This document shows positions 37,537 to 48,850 of a stretch of 64,000 nt of DNA, one piece after another. This DNA comes from Mrakia gelida. Its lineage: Eukaryota; Basidiomycota; Tremellomycetes; Cystofilobasidiales; Mrakiaceae. Location: the NCBI GenBank assembly GCA_024345305.1, contig BRON01000019.1, positions 434,001 to 498,000 on the forward strand, in the 5' to 3' direction. The position numbers and the translations under genes were made by a program. The notes below the pieces were generated by a model, which saw only the letters and a program-made list of their open reading frames with translations, made no database searches and had not been told where the DNA came from. Position 1 is the first letter of the stretch. Each line of letters begins with the position of its first letter.

Positions 37537-37697
37537 GATGGATGCGGAAGGTGAGAAGGGTGGGAGAAGAGGGAGGAGGTCGTTCGACCGAGCTCGTTTG
37601 GTTTCGTTTGGCTTGTTTCTTGTACTTATTTTGCTCGTGCATTTTTTCTCATCCTTCCAGCTTTCGACAGCTCAGTCGTTGGAAAAAACTTCATCGT

Positions 37698-40079
37698 TCA
37701 ACTATTCCCCATCTCCTCCTCCTCCTCAGCCGCAAGTCTCGCCAACCTCTCCTTCTCCTCCCTCCTCTCCCTCGCCTCCCTCTTCCGTTCCTCGTAGATA
37801 GGTCCCATCCTCTCCGCCTCAATCACCCTCAGTCCCCTGGAACCCCAAACGCGTCAGTACTCGTCTTCTCCCCAACACCGCACCAACGAACGCGAACGCG
37901 AACGCGACCGGACTCACCGTTTATGAACCCTCCCTCGTTCATGCCCTTTTCTCGCTTCCTCCTCCTCGCCCTCCTCAGTCCACATCACGAAGAAGGGTTC
38001 CGAAACAGTGGAGCAGAGTTCGCAGCGATAGCTCCCTCCTCCGAGTGTCCTGCGCGATCAAAAGCGGAACGAGGGGACGAGTCAGCGAAACGAACCGATA
38101 CGCGTCGAGAGGCGAGGGCAGATGGACGAACGACTTGATCACAGCGGGACCAGTTTGATCCAGTGCGAGGAGAGAGGGGGCTAGGGGACCGCCGATGGAG
38201 GCTGGTGAGGGGAGGGGGGAGGAGGAGAGGAAGGCTGGGAAGAAGGGAGGGAGACGAGGGAGGGTTAGCGAGGAGAAGGTCGGGGGCAAGGGAGGGACGA
38301 AACGAACCGTCTAGGACTGAGATTGCGGGTTGGAGGACGTTCTCGTCCCATTTCGTCAGGTCTGAGGCGACGAACCAGCCGATCGAAGCGGTCAGTTACG
38401 CGCTCTTCGAAGCGAGGGAGGGAAGAAGGATCGTCGCGTCAACTCACCACCCGCATCCAACAAAAACAACCCTTCCCGCCCTTCCACCGTCCTCTCCTTC
38501 ACCACTCCTCTCAGCTTGGCGGTGATCCACCGGACTTGGGACTTGGCGTACTGGCGGGTGGCGAGTTTCATCTGGGTGAGAGCTGCTTGGAAGGGTTTGG
38601 TGGGGAGGGAGGAGGGTGTGAGGGCGGAGGTTGGGAGGGAGGAGAATTCTTTGTAGCCTATGGGATGAAGCGAAGATGGGGGGGGGGGGGGGAGGAGGAG
38701 GTTAGTGGGAAGGAGAAGAGAAGGAGTGGGTCAATGGGCGAGAGAGAGAGAGGAGGGAAGCGAGGGAGAGACGACGAACCTATCGATTGGAAGATTCCTG
38801 ACGCGTAGTCTTTTGGATCGACGGAAGAAGAGGAAGCTTCCATTTCTTCTGCTATGTGACGCATGTCACGAAGTTCGTCGAGGAGTCCGAGCTGTTGAGG
38901 GACGAGCCCGTCAGGGAACGAAGAGGCAAAAGAGAACGCGAGGAGACGACGCGACTCACATCGATCATCTTGTCGACGCGACTGTCCAGACGAGGATCCA
39001 GAATCTCCGAGGGAGCGTGAAGCCAGAAGATCAAGGTTCGATACCTTCAATTCCGAAACGCAGATCCAAGAGTCAGCGAGCCTTCTCTAAGCTCTCCTCG
39101 AATCGTTCGTTCGAACTGACCTCTTCCCCTCCTCGCCAGCCCCTTCCCCTCGCTCATTAGCCTCCTTTCTCTCCTCCTCCTGCCTCTCCCAAACCTCACT
39201 CTCCCTCTCACCCAGTCCCCACACCCTCTCCAAGCTCCTCATGACCTTCCTCGTATCCTTCCAGTGCCACTTCGCAGCGAGTTTGGGATCGACGGCCTCG
39301 AGGAGGTGATGAAGCGGGAGGGCGAGCTCTGGTGGAGGAGCGAGTGGAAGGGAAGGGAGGGAGTAGAGGAGACTGTGCTGGGAGGCTGTCAAGGGTGTCG
39401 GTAAAGACGCGAGGAAGGCTGGGAGGGTTGAAGAGGGAGTGGGAGGGAAGGGGAGGTGGGTAGACGAGACGGAGGAGGTCGGAGGTGGGGGTTTTCCGAG
39501 AGGGAAGAGAACGTGTTGGATCCAGTAGGTTGTTCCGCCTGTGATGATGGGGATCTGGGAAGAGGAGTGAAGGTCGGATATCTATAGAGGCTGAGGTCAG
39601 CTTCGTTCGAGGGGAAAGAAAGGACGAGAGAGAAGAAGACGAAAGCTCACCTCGTCCAACGAAGCTTCAACCCATTTTGCCATCCCCCAGCCCTTCTCCC
39701 CTCGAGGATCTACGATTCCAAGAAGTCGATGATTGACCCCTTCCATCTCCTCCTGTGTGACCTTGTTGGTGATGACGTCTAGACCTTTGTAGATCTGCAT
39801 CGAGTCGGCGTTGATGACCTCGGCTGATTTCCAGGTTGAGCTCGAGCTCGAGGAAGAGGACGCTTGCTGCTCTGAGAAACGACGAGCGATGTGTTGAGCG
39901 AGTTCGATGGAAAGCTTGGATTTGCCGACTCCTGTTGTTCCGATGACGGCGATGACTGGGAGATCGGAGGTCGAGTAGGAAGGGGAGGAGGAGGACATGG
40001 CTCGGACGAGGAGGAGGGAGGAGGAGGAAGGAGTGCGAGCTCGAAGTTGAAGGAGGGCTCGAGCCGAGCGAATTTGCAT
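37698..40079 (-). CDS. MOD5: tRNA dimethylallyl (isopentenyl) transferase, Mod5/MiaA type
   Basis: The enzyme adds an isopentenyl group to A37 of certain tRNAs. The P-loop is IGTTGVGKSKLSIELAQ. The substrate motif follows: INADSMQIYKGLDVITNKV, then GVNHRLLGIVDP and ITGGTTYWIQ. Later parts show DYASGIFQSIGYKEF and LATRQYAKSQVRWI, typical of the family. The C-terminus has a matrin-type C2H2 finger (YRCELC and HERGRVHKR), as in yeast Mod5 and human TRIT1, then a charged helix. Two in-frame starts lie in exon 1: Met1, before an Arg/Leu/Ser-rich mitochondrial-type leader, and Met28. Met1 has T at -3 and Met28 has G at -3. An intron holds a G15 run on the plus strand (38678-38692). It lies in tandem with the demethylase gene. 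Confidence 0.9.
38678..38692 (+). repeat. Homopolymer G15 (C15 on the coding strand) in an intron
   Basis: Fifteen G in a row on the plus strand, within an intron of the isopentenyltransferase gene. Read on the coding strand it is a C run, as in the alpha-xylosidase intron at 14667. Confidence 0.85.
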
Positions 40080-40504
40080 GCAGTGAGGTTCTTGTCGAGT
40101 ACAGGTCTGCTTCTATCAGTGATGCCCTAGATCGAGAGAAGCTGGCGAGCGAGTTTGGAGAAGTTTTGAGTCCGAGACGAGGTGGAAGTTCACTGGCACT
40201 CGACGGGCGTTGAGCTCGTCCGAAACGAGCTCGACGCCTTCCAGCTCCTCACCACGACCATCCAGAAATCTACAACTCCCATCAAACCTCCCATCCAGTC
40301 CAGGAACCCCTCAAGAACATCTCGGTGAGCTTGACAGTTCGTACGAACTTTGGGGAGCGAGCGAAGCGCTGTTTCTGACCCTCCTTCCTCTCTCATTCCC
40401 TCGTCGATAGCTCCCTCCCTTCGTCCCCCCATCCACCCTCCCTTGCTCCTATATCGGCAAACTACGCTGAGCAATACCTCGACCCAACACACCTCTCGAC
40501 CACC
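40080..40504. promoter_or_regulatory. Divergent promoter and spliced leader of F-box-like gene
   Basis: These 425 bp lie between two diverging starts. A leader intron seems present: donor GGTGAGC at about 40327 and acceptor GATAG near 40410, with CTGACC before it. The leader exon before it (about 40210-40328) closely resembles 42656-42773 upstream of GNAT copy 4. Confidence 0.45.
40210..40334 (+). repeat. Duplicated leader sequence, copy A
   Basis: About 120 bp that align with 42656-42779. Shared blocks include TGAGCTCG, CGAAACG, GCTCGACG, CCACGACCATC and the end AACATC-CGGT(G/A)AGC, which is a splice donor in both. Similarity is clear but diverged, with small indels. Both copies precede a gene on the plus strand. 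Confidence 0.55.
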
Positions 40505-41901
40505 ATGTCCTTCTCCCCCATCATCCCGAATGAGCTATGGTCCCGGATCATCTCCTTCACCCCTCCTCCTCGTCGAATCCGAGACTTCGAGTCCTCCTCT
40601 TTCCTTCCCGAGCTCCTCCACCATCCCAGGATGTCTCGCGGCGACGAAGCGGCCACGTTCGCTAGCATGATGTTGGTGTCGAAGAAGATGTTTGTGAGTG
40701 TTCCATTTCCTCGCCGACTACTTGCTCTGAGCTGTCTCAACGCTGGACTGACGCTCGCTCCTCCCTCCCTCTCGCTCTCCCGCTAACTAGCACCTGACGG
40801 CACCTTTCTTCTTTTCCCACGCGTTCCTACACTACTACGACACCAGCACACTCTGTGACCTGCTCGATGAAGCAAAAATCAACAATAGACCCTTCCTTCC
40901 TGCTCAACTCATCAAGGAAATCACCTACGAGGCGGACATCGACGAGGAGGCAGAAGAGAACCGACCCGTCTTTCAGGACGCCGTCTCCCTCGTCTCCGGC
41001 CTTCATGCTCGCCACCTCGTCTCCGGAGAGCCCACATTTACATCACACGTCCAATCTCTCCTCATCAATCGTCCCAAGCTTCATACCATCACCGGACTTG
41101 TCGTCAGCAACCGGAACTGGGACGGAGTCGTTCTTCTCCTCGCCAGCGTCGCTTCCACCCTTCGACACCTCCAGATATCCTCCCTGCCCGGCGAAGCAAC
41201 TCTCCTCGCCCGACACTCCTACTCCTCCAACTACCAACTTCACTTCCCTCGGCTCGAAAGCCTCGTCATCGGAACCCGCACAAGTCGCGACGACGGCTTT
41301 CAAGACAACCTCGTCGCTTCCATCTCCACTCTCTGGACGATGCCCTCTCTTTCAAGGCTGGGAGTCCTCGGGACTGGAATAAACCTCAGTCTCCAAGGTT
41401 CCTCCTACGCCTTCAACCATCTGCAATCCCTCTCCGTCGAGCGCCTGGAACCCTTCCTCCTCTTTCAACCTCACCTCGCTTCGCCCTCAACCCAACTTTC
41501 GGAGCTCAGCTTCACCGCTCAGGAGGTCTCCTACGATGAGGGGTACGTCAAAGGGATGCTGGACTTCATAGCGACCCTCAACCCTATCCCATCAGTCCGA
41601 ACGGTCCTCCTTCGACAGTCGAGAACTCAGACCCCGCCGTCGGTTCGTCCCAAGACCTCAGCCGTCATCGAAGCCTATCTCGGCCCAGCAATGTTCCCCA
41701 ACCTCGCTCGAGTTGTTTGGATTTCGAAGGCGGCCGCGGAAGCCTGTCCTCTCCTGTGAGTCTGTTTGTTTTGAGCCTCGTTTCGAACGCGTCGCTCCAA
41801 ACTGAACCCCTTCCTTCGATCCTCTCTTTCCAGATGGACTCAGTGCCTCGTCAGACTAGCGACAAGAGGGATCCAGGTCGAGTTCAGGTCGGCGAAGTAG
41901 G
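40505..41901 (+). CDS. F-box-like protein (copy 4, divergent)
   Basis: Three exons give about 410 residues. It starts MSFSPIIPNELWSRIISFTP, an F-box-like opening, followed by an unusual insert and FASMMLVSKKMFHLTAPFFF, which completes the F-box pattern (LVSKxM). The first intron lies inside the F-box, unlike the other copies. The body has repeated Leu-rich units (TLRHLQISSLPG, RLESLVIGT, HLQSLSVERL), which suggest a leucine-rich repeat-like substrate arm. It ends RLATRGIQVEFRSAK after a last exon joined in phase (CT|A). A role as a ubiquitin ligase substrate receptor is family inference. It is more distant from the copies at 1964, 26612 and 48851. Confidence 0.8.
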
Positions 41902-42965
41902 ACGTCGTTGTTGGGATGGATTGGTTGGGGAGACCGAGGGACGAAAGGGAGGGAGTTTGGGTCGCGACGTTCGAGTGAGTCTTCCTTCCTTCACATCGAC
42001 CATCAAGGCGTTTTGTTGAGACGACCTGACACGGTCATCTCTTCTTCATTCCTTAAGCAGGTTCCTCGCATGCACACCTCGCTCGTCGTCGGTCTTCCGT
42101 CTCGTTCGCCAACTCGACGCGTGAGCTCCCTCTTCCCTCCTTTCTCTCTCAATTCTTCCTTTTCCTCCGAAACCTCGACATCTCAACTCCCTACTGACGC
42201 TTTTATCGTTTCGCCCTCCTTCTTCGCAGATCGGATCAGCAAAAGGACCTCTCTTCGTTGGTCGGACGCGCTGCTTCAGGTCGAAGGAGGGAGGGAGGAG
42301 GAGCGACGGCTTGCCTGATGGATTCGTGTCTGTTTTTTTCTTTTTGGTTCTCAGTTGTACACTCTCTTAGTATCTTTTCGGGGTTGTAACTTGTAGTTTG
42401 ATGGACGTTTTTTCGTTCGCTCTCGTTGAGGAGCAGCGTGAAAGCGAGCGAGTCGACGGCGACCGGCGAAGAGCGGCGCTCGCTCGACTTCCTCTCTGCA
42501 TCCTTACTCCTCTGCGAAAGAGCTTGCAAGAACATTCTCGACCTTCTCACAAGAGCCTTTGCAGATCATCAACCGTCCCCTCTGATGAATACGAGCCTCG
42601 ACCCGCAGGTGGTCGTCTTGGGGACGCGCCTAAACGAGAGGGAAGGAGGGATCGAATGTGAGCTCGCTCGAAACGGCTCGACGTCTTTCAGCTTCGAACC
42701 ACGACCATCGAATTCTCGGCGACTCTTCATAAGACTTCTGGGACCGCCATCTTAGCCTCTAAAACATCCCGGTAAGCTCGGAGAAGCAGATTTGACGTTG
42801 GAAGGAAGGGAAGAGCTCGTCCTGATCCGACCTTCGCCTTTGCCCGCTTCCCTCCTCCCCCTCTTCTCTTTGCAGCTTCCCCCTTCTTTTCGCTCCCGCC
42901 CCCTCCTCTCCCGCTTCGACCTTCAAGACTCCTTTCCAGCATCTTGACCCCCATCAATATCCCGA
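41902..42965. other. Intergenic region: spliced-looking 3' UTR, then leader of GNAT copy 4
   Basis: Two intron-like segments follow the stop codon: about 41973-42060 (GTGAGTC to TAAGCAG with CTGACA) and about 42120-42230 (GTGAGCT to TTCGCAG with CTGACG). They suggest introns in the 3' untranslated region. From about 42640 on, the leader of GNAT copy 4 begins; it has a donor (GGTAAGC near 42772) and a likely acceptor (TTTCCAG near 42939). No protein gene was found. Confidence 0.4.
42656..42779 (+). repeat. Duplicated leader sequence, copy B
   Basis: Partner of 40210-40334 (see that entry). It lies about 190-310 bp before the start of GNAT copy 4 and ends in the splice donor of its leader intron. 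Confidence 0.55.
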
Positions 42966-44068
42966 ATGTCGCCTCCACGCCCAGAAGTCCTCATCTCCCC
43001 CATCGTTCCATTCGACTACGAGGCCGTCGCGGACGTCTTTCTTCGTTCCTTCAAGCACGGTCAGATCATGTGCTCGGTTCATCCTCCATCTCTCAGACCT
43101 TCTTACCGCACTCAGATCGGTGAGCATTCAGTCTTCATCGTCTCGCTCCCCCTCCTCGAGAATTCGCAAACCGATCGTTCTGACTCACCCTCTCGCGCTC
43201 CTTTCTTTCTCCTCCCAAGCTCTCAACGTCCAAGAACGGACCAAGCGAGCCTCTGAACCTCTAAGAGACCTCGTAGAGATCAAGGCCACGGTGGATGGAA
43301 AGGTTGTCGGTGGTGCAGTCTGGCATTCTCCCGTCGACAGGACTTCGACGGGAGGGGATCCTCTCCCTGACGAGGTTTGGATCGAGGAGATGCTCGCTGA
43401 GAAGGAGAGGAGGGAGGGACGAGCAGAGTGGGAGGTCGAGATGGATAGAACGGTGGATCGGGTGTTCTACTCGGGATTCGTGAAGACGATCAACGAGGTG
43501 AGAAAGAAGTGGTCGGAGGGACGAGCGCATTGGTACCTCGTACGTCTCTCGGCCCTCTCTTTGTTCTTCGCTCTTTTTGAACGCGAGCGTGCGGTCGGAT
43601 AGCTGACTTCTATCCTCTACTTTCGTTCTTTGTAAACCTTGCATCGTGCTCGCTCTTGCAGAGCTACCTTTTCGTCGACCCGGATCATCAGAACGCTGGA
43701 ATCGGCAGCGCTCTCATCTCGTACGGAACGGATCGAGCAGACGAAGCAGGCGTCCCTACCTGGCTGGAAGCCTCAATAGCTGTGAGTCTGCGATTTCTGA
43801 GAACAGAGCGAACGAAGCGTCGGGAGGACGAAGGATCGAACCGTCCCGCCTTTGACGCGTCGGGACGTCTTCCTCCTTCGGATGACTGACAGCTCTTCTC
43901 ATCCTTCTTGTTTCTCTCCCCCACACCATACAGGGTCGGCCAATCTACGAGCGAAAAGGCTTCGTCGTGCATAGCTGGTGTGAGGTGAGGGGAGAGCAGT
44001 TCGAGGGGGGTTCTCTTCGATGGCCAGGGATGGAGAGAAAGCCTAGGCCGCTAGAGAAGAAGGACTGA
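42966..44068 (+). CDS. GNAT-family N-acetyltransferase (copy 4)
   Basis: Four exons. It begins MSPPRPEVLISPIVPFDYEA. Exon 2 holds VWHSPVDRTSTGGDPLP and ends WSEGRAHWYL. The acetyl-CoA motif is FVDPDHQNAGIGSALISYG, followed by DEAGVPTWLEASIA and GRPIYERKGFVVHSWC. It ends LRWPGMERKPRPLEKKD. It is the closest relative of copy 2 (23888), although 18 kb and several unrelated genes lie between them. The cofactor loop keeps its glycines (NAGIGSA). Target amine unknown. Its leader shares a duplicated segment with the F-box-like gene at 40505. Confidence 0.87.
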
Positions 44069-45155
44069 GCGAACGCTAGCATCTGCATAGAATGAGTTGC
44101 TGGGCTGGTTTGCCTTCACAGGGTTCTGATTGCGTCGTTGAGAGTGGTGCTGGATCCTGCACGACGCGTTCGACACGACGACGCGGGTTGGGAAAGTCAG
44201 CGCGTTCATTCGTCACCTGGGAAGCTCTTCTTTAGCCTTTTAAGCGATGAGCTGGCACCTCGCTTCACCTCTTCGCTAGCTGAGCTAAGAGCACCTGTGG
44301 AAACAGCTCGTCAACGTTTTCCAAACAAGGTCGGAGAAGGAACGACGAGGATCGATCGACCCAAAGCTCGTCAAGGAACTGTACACGCTTCTCCCGACGA
44401 AAGCCTCGAGAAGCTTGTACGGAAGGGAAGGGAGAGCTGTTGGAGAGGAGGAGACGGATGAAGAGAAGTGAGAGCGACGGAAAGGTGAGTCAACGACGCG
44501 TCCAGTCTTTCGCAGCTTCCTCGCGAACGAGGTTCCCTTTCCTCGACATCAAGCTCGTGACTGACCTGCATCCCACCTTGCTTGCGCTCAGTCATAGTCA
44601 TCACAAACGACCCACTCCTGTCAAGTATCCTCTTCGCTCTCGAGCCACCTCTCTTCGTTCATCGTCGTCGTCGCCCAGAATCGCGTCGGGTTCAGCGGCT
44701 GTCGGCCTCGCGCGACCCATCCTCCCCTCTTCGACGCGTTTCGATCCGATGGCTCTTCTCCACACCCTTTCCTGAGCCTCATGAGAGCACATCTCCCTCG
44801 TCTATACTCCTTTGGAGCTGAGAGCTCTCGCAAAAGAACCATGACGCGTCGAAGAACGAATTTGACGTCGCTGGGAGATAAGATATCTCCCTCGTGCGAT
44901 GATCTTCCCTTGAGCTTCCCTCTGGGCGAACAAAAGCTGCACCCGCCGCAAGCTGTTGGCCACTCTCTACGAATCGACAAAATCTTCATCCCGCCGGGTC
45001 GGCCTCTCAACGAAGCCCAAAAAACAACCGAAGAAGTCAAAGAGACGCCTCCAAAGGCAGCCGAGTCAACCAACTCGGCTCTGTTCTTCCTGCTTTTCTC
45101 TTTTCGAGCTTCTGTTCCCTGCTTCCCTCCCACCCACCACCCCCTCAACTCAACC
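44069..45155. other. Intergenic region before ornithine aminotransferase
   Basis: 1.09 kb without a gene I can support. Several GTGAG and CTGAC signals occur (for example around 44484-44590), so a spliced leader or a noncoding transcript is possible. The last 70 bases before the start codon at 45156 are C/T-rich. Confidence 0.35.
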
Positions 45156-48150
45156 ATGTCCCCCATCGCCACTGAAACCACCTCCTCCTCTGCTTCGTCG
45201 TCGAAGCAGACCCCTACCTACTCGTCCGAGCAGGTGATGGGAATGGAACATCATGTTCGTGGTTCTTCCCTTCCTTCTTTCTTTCTCCCTTGCCCCATCG
45301 CTGACCTTTTCGCCACCTTGGTTGCGACGACAGTACTCTGCTCACAACTACCACCCTCTTCCTGTGTAGGTTCCTTTCTTCTTTCACTCCGTGCCCTGGA
45401 CGAGACGCTGATGAGCTCTGCTTCGTTCGTTCCATCACAGCTGCTTCGACCGTGCTTCTGGATCGAGGTCAGTTCGACCACTCTTTGCCAGCGCTTCTCT
45501 CCTTCGAGCTGACTTGAGTTTTCGTTCCATGTCCTAGCGTATGGGATCCTGAGGGAAGGGAGTACATCGATATGCTCTCCGCTTACAGGTGAGTGAAACA
45601 AACGAAGGGAGGTGGAGGGAAGGTAGGAAGTGCTCGAGCTCATCATCGTTTCCCTCCCCTCCCCTCTTCGCTCCTTCTTTCGTTCTTCCGCCTCGCCCTT
45701 GCAGTGCCGTCAACCAGGTTAGCTTCTATCTCCTCGTCCTCTCTTCCATCCTCTGAGCCTCTCAGAGAGCTAGCTCTCGCTCTGAACTTCCACGAGGACC
45801 TGCTCGTGACCCCCCCCCCTCCCTTCGTTTCAGCCCCAGCTGACCTCCCTCTTCCCTTCTTTGTTTTCGCTTTCTTTCAGGGCCACTGCCACCCCAAAAT
45901 CGTCGCTGCCATGATCGCTCAAGCTCAGAAGCTCTCCCTCTCCTCCCGAGCGTTCTACAACTCCAACCTCGGACCTTTCTCAAAGAAGATCACCGAGATG
46001 TTTGGATACGGTTCGTCCTTTCCCTTGCTCTTTGTTTTGCTCGACGACTTGGTTGAGGATGATGGCTGACTTGAGCTCGATGTTGGGTTTGGTGTGAACA
46101 GACATGGTCCTTCCTATGAACACTGGAGCTGAGGCTGTTGAGACTGCTCTCAAGGTTCGTCCGTTCGTCAGAGTTCGAAATTTCGTCTTCGAGGCGCGTT
46201 GGGAAACGACGAAGCTCACTCGCTTTCTTGGCCGGTTTGCGCCTCTCGTAGCTCGCTCGAAAGTGGGGATACATGGTCAAGAAGATCCCTGAGGACAAGG
46301 CTATCATCGTCTCCGTTGCTGGGTTCGTTCCTCTTCTGCCCTCCCCTCCTCCTCCTCTCCGCTCTCGCCCACCACTCCCTTCCTCCCTCGGCTCCTCCCT
46401 CCTCCCTCGCCTTCCTCAAACTGACCCCTCTCTCACCCTTTCATCCCCCTCCCCCCTCCCCCGCTCACCCACCACAGCAACTTCCACGGCCGAACCCTCG
46501 GTATCGTCTCCATGTCGACGGATCCCGAATCCCGAGTTGGCTTCGGACCCTTCCTCGAGCGAGTCGGACCTGTTCTCCCTGGATCCAAGGAGGAGATCCA
46601 GTACAACGACGTCGAGGCTGTCGAGAGGGCGTTTGAGGAGCACGGGAAGGAGATTTGCGCGTTCTTGGTGGAGCCGATTCAGGGGGAGGCTGGGTGAGTT
46701 TTCGAGTTTCTTCTTCGTTCTTTCGACGCGTTTTCGGTCGCGAAGGTGCACGGCTCGACGAGCTTCGAGCTGTTCGAAAAGGCTACCAGTCATATCAAGG
46801 ACGAGAGCTGATTTACTTCGTTCCCTCTTCGTGCCCTCGTTGTCGCAGAATCTTCGTCCCCGACGACGGATACCTCTCCAAGATCGCCGCTCTCTGCAAG
46901 AAGCACAACATCCTTCTTATCTGCGACGAGGTTCAGACTGTGAGCCCACTCTTTTCTGCCTCTCCTACTTCTTTCGAACCTCGCGAACTGACTTCTTCTC
47001 TCTTCGCTGCAGGGCCTCTGCCGAACTGGAAAGATGTTCGTCTCGTTTCGTTTCCTTTCGATGCATTCTCCTTTCCTTCCCTCGTCGCTGACCTCGTTTT
47101 CACTTTCGTTCAGGCTCTGCTGCGAATGGGACGACGTCAAGCCCGATATGGTTCTTCTCGGAAAGGCTCTTTCTGGAGGACGTGAGTCGCGTCTCTCCCC
47201 TCGCATCCCTTGTCGAGCGAGCTCGTCGAGCTGACCTGCACGTTCTTCGATCTCGAACAGTCTACCCCGTCTCCTGCGTTCTCGCCAACAAGGACATCAT
47301 GCTCTGCATCAAGCCCGGAGAGCGTTCGTCCTTCTTTTCCTCTTCTTCCTCCTCGTCGACGCGTCTTTCCCTCCTCGCCCTCAACTGACCTTCTTCCGTC
47401 TCTCCGGCTTTCGTTCCACCCTCAGACGGATCCACCTACGGAGGAAACCCCATCGGTTGCGCCGTCGCCATCGCCGCCTTGGACGTCCTCGTCGACGAGA
47501 AGCTCGCCGATCGAGCTCAGCGACTGGGAGAGATCTTCCGATCCGAGATCCGAGCGTTGAACTCCCCTCTTGTCAAGGAGGTTCGAGGACGAGGACTGCT
47601 GAACGCCGTCGTGTTCCAGGAGGGGAACTCCAAGAAGGGAAGGAGCGCGTGGCAGCTTTGCTTGTTGTTGAAGAGTAAGGGATTGGTGAGTCGAGTCGTT
47701 CTCGACCCCCTTTTTCTTCGTGCGTGTGCAACGAGACTGACGACCTCCCTCTTCGATCCTGTGCCTACCTACAGCTCGCCAAGCCCACTCACGTACGTAA
47801 TCTCCCTTCTTCCCTCCCCTCCTCGCCCTGCTCGACGCGTCGTTCTGACCCTCCTACCCTTCCTTCCTCCCTTCAGGTCAACATCATCCGATTCGCCCCT
47901 CCTCTCGTTATCTCTGAGGAGGACCTCCGAAAGGCCATCCGCATCATCAAGGAGGCTCTCGAGGAGATCGATACCGTTCGTCCATCTCATTTCCCCCCTT
48001 GCCCTCCCCACCTCCGCTCTTGCACGCGTCGTCCCAACGAAGCTGACCTCCGCCCTCCCTTCGCTTTGACCTCGTGATCGTGCACAGATCGACGAGATCC
48101 CCGGAGAGGCTGAGGACGAGAAGGGTTACGCTGCTCACATCGACATCTAA
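45156..48150 (+). CDS. Ornithine aminotransferase
   Basis: A PLP enzyme of about 470 residues in many short exons. It moves the delta-amino group of ornithine to 2-oxoglutarate, in arginine breakdown. Visible signatures: [13 protein letters not shown] at the start; [99 protein letters not shown], with the PLP lysine in [30 protein letters not shown]. No mitochondrial presequence is seen ([18 protein letters not shown]), so it should be cytosolic, as for yeast Car2. One exon is only 13 nt (45705-45717). Length and motifs match the family throughout. Confidence 0.93.
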
Positions 48151-48850
48151 ACTGAACGAAACGCGAAACGGATCGTCGAGCGAAGGAGGAACGGGGGAGT
48201 AGACTCATGTCAGGAGAGTTCGTCGCGTAGCTCGCTTCTGCGTCGTCAAGTTCGACTATATACCCTTCGTTTGAGCATCCCAGCACAAGTTGATATTGTT
48301 TATGGACCGTCTCTGATTCGTCTCGCTGAGAAAGCGGCAGTTGACCAGCGGGACGTCGTCGCTCAAGTCCGTTCCTTCTGCCTCTCGATTCTGGAACAGG
48401 TCTTCTCGAGTCGTAGAAGGTATCAAGTCGTCGAGCAGTCGGGCGGTCGAATCCGAAGAGCCAGTCCGGCGTTTGAACAGCCTCGTAGGTGTGGGATGGG
48501 AGTGAGAGAAGAACGAAAGGAAGGGGAAGGAAGCGGAAGGTGAGCTCGCTCGTTCTCGCTGTTTTTCCCTTCCCTCCTTTGCCTTCCGACATCGACCTTC
48601 TTTGCCTTCTCTCTTGTAGAGGTTTTCACCTATCATCGAATTCAGCCTACACCAGGGACCTGAGAATGTGAGTACAAGCGCATACGTGCAGCTTTGCACC
48701 GCGGAGGTGGAAACAACGAAGCGCAGGGCTGAAGACCTCGAGCTCACCAAATCCCTTCCTTCCTTTCTCGTCTTCGCTCACGACTCGTCAGAGCATCGAC
48801 ACGACTCAACCCCATCTCCAGCTCACCTGCTAAACCTGCCACCTCAATCC
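48151..48850. other. Intergenic region before F-box-like gene (copy 5)
   Basis: 700 bp. TATATA at 48258-48263 and a possible leader intron (donor GTGAGTAC near 48669, acceptor CGTCAG near 48791) suggest a promoter with a spliced leader for the gene at 48851. No coding frame was accepted. Confidence 0.35.

Noticed and set aside
44138..44461. 107-codon plus-strand frame before ornithine aminotransferase
   Set aside because: No homology or splice pattern; probably leader or promoter sequence.
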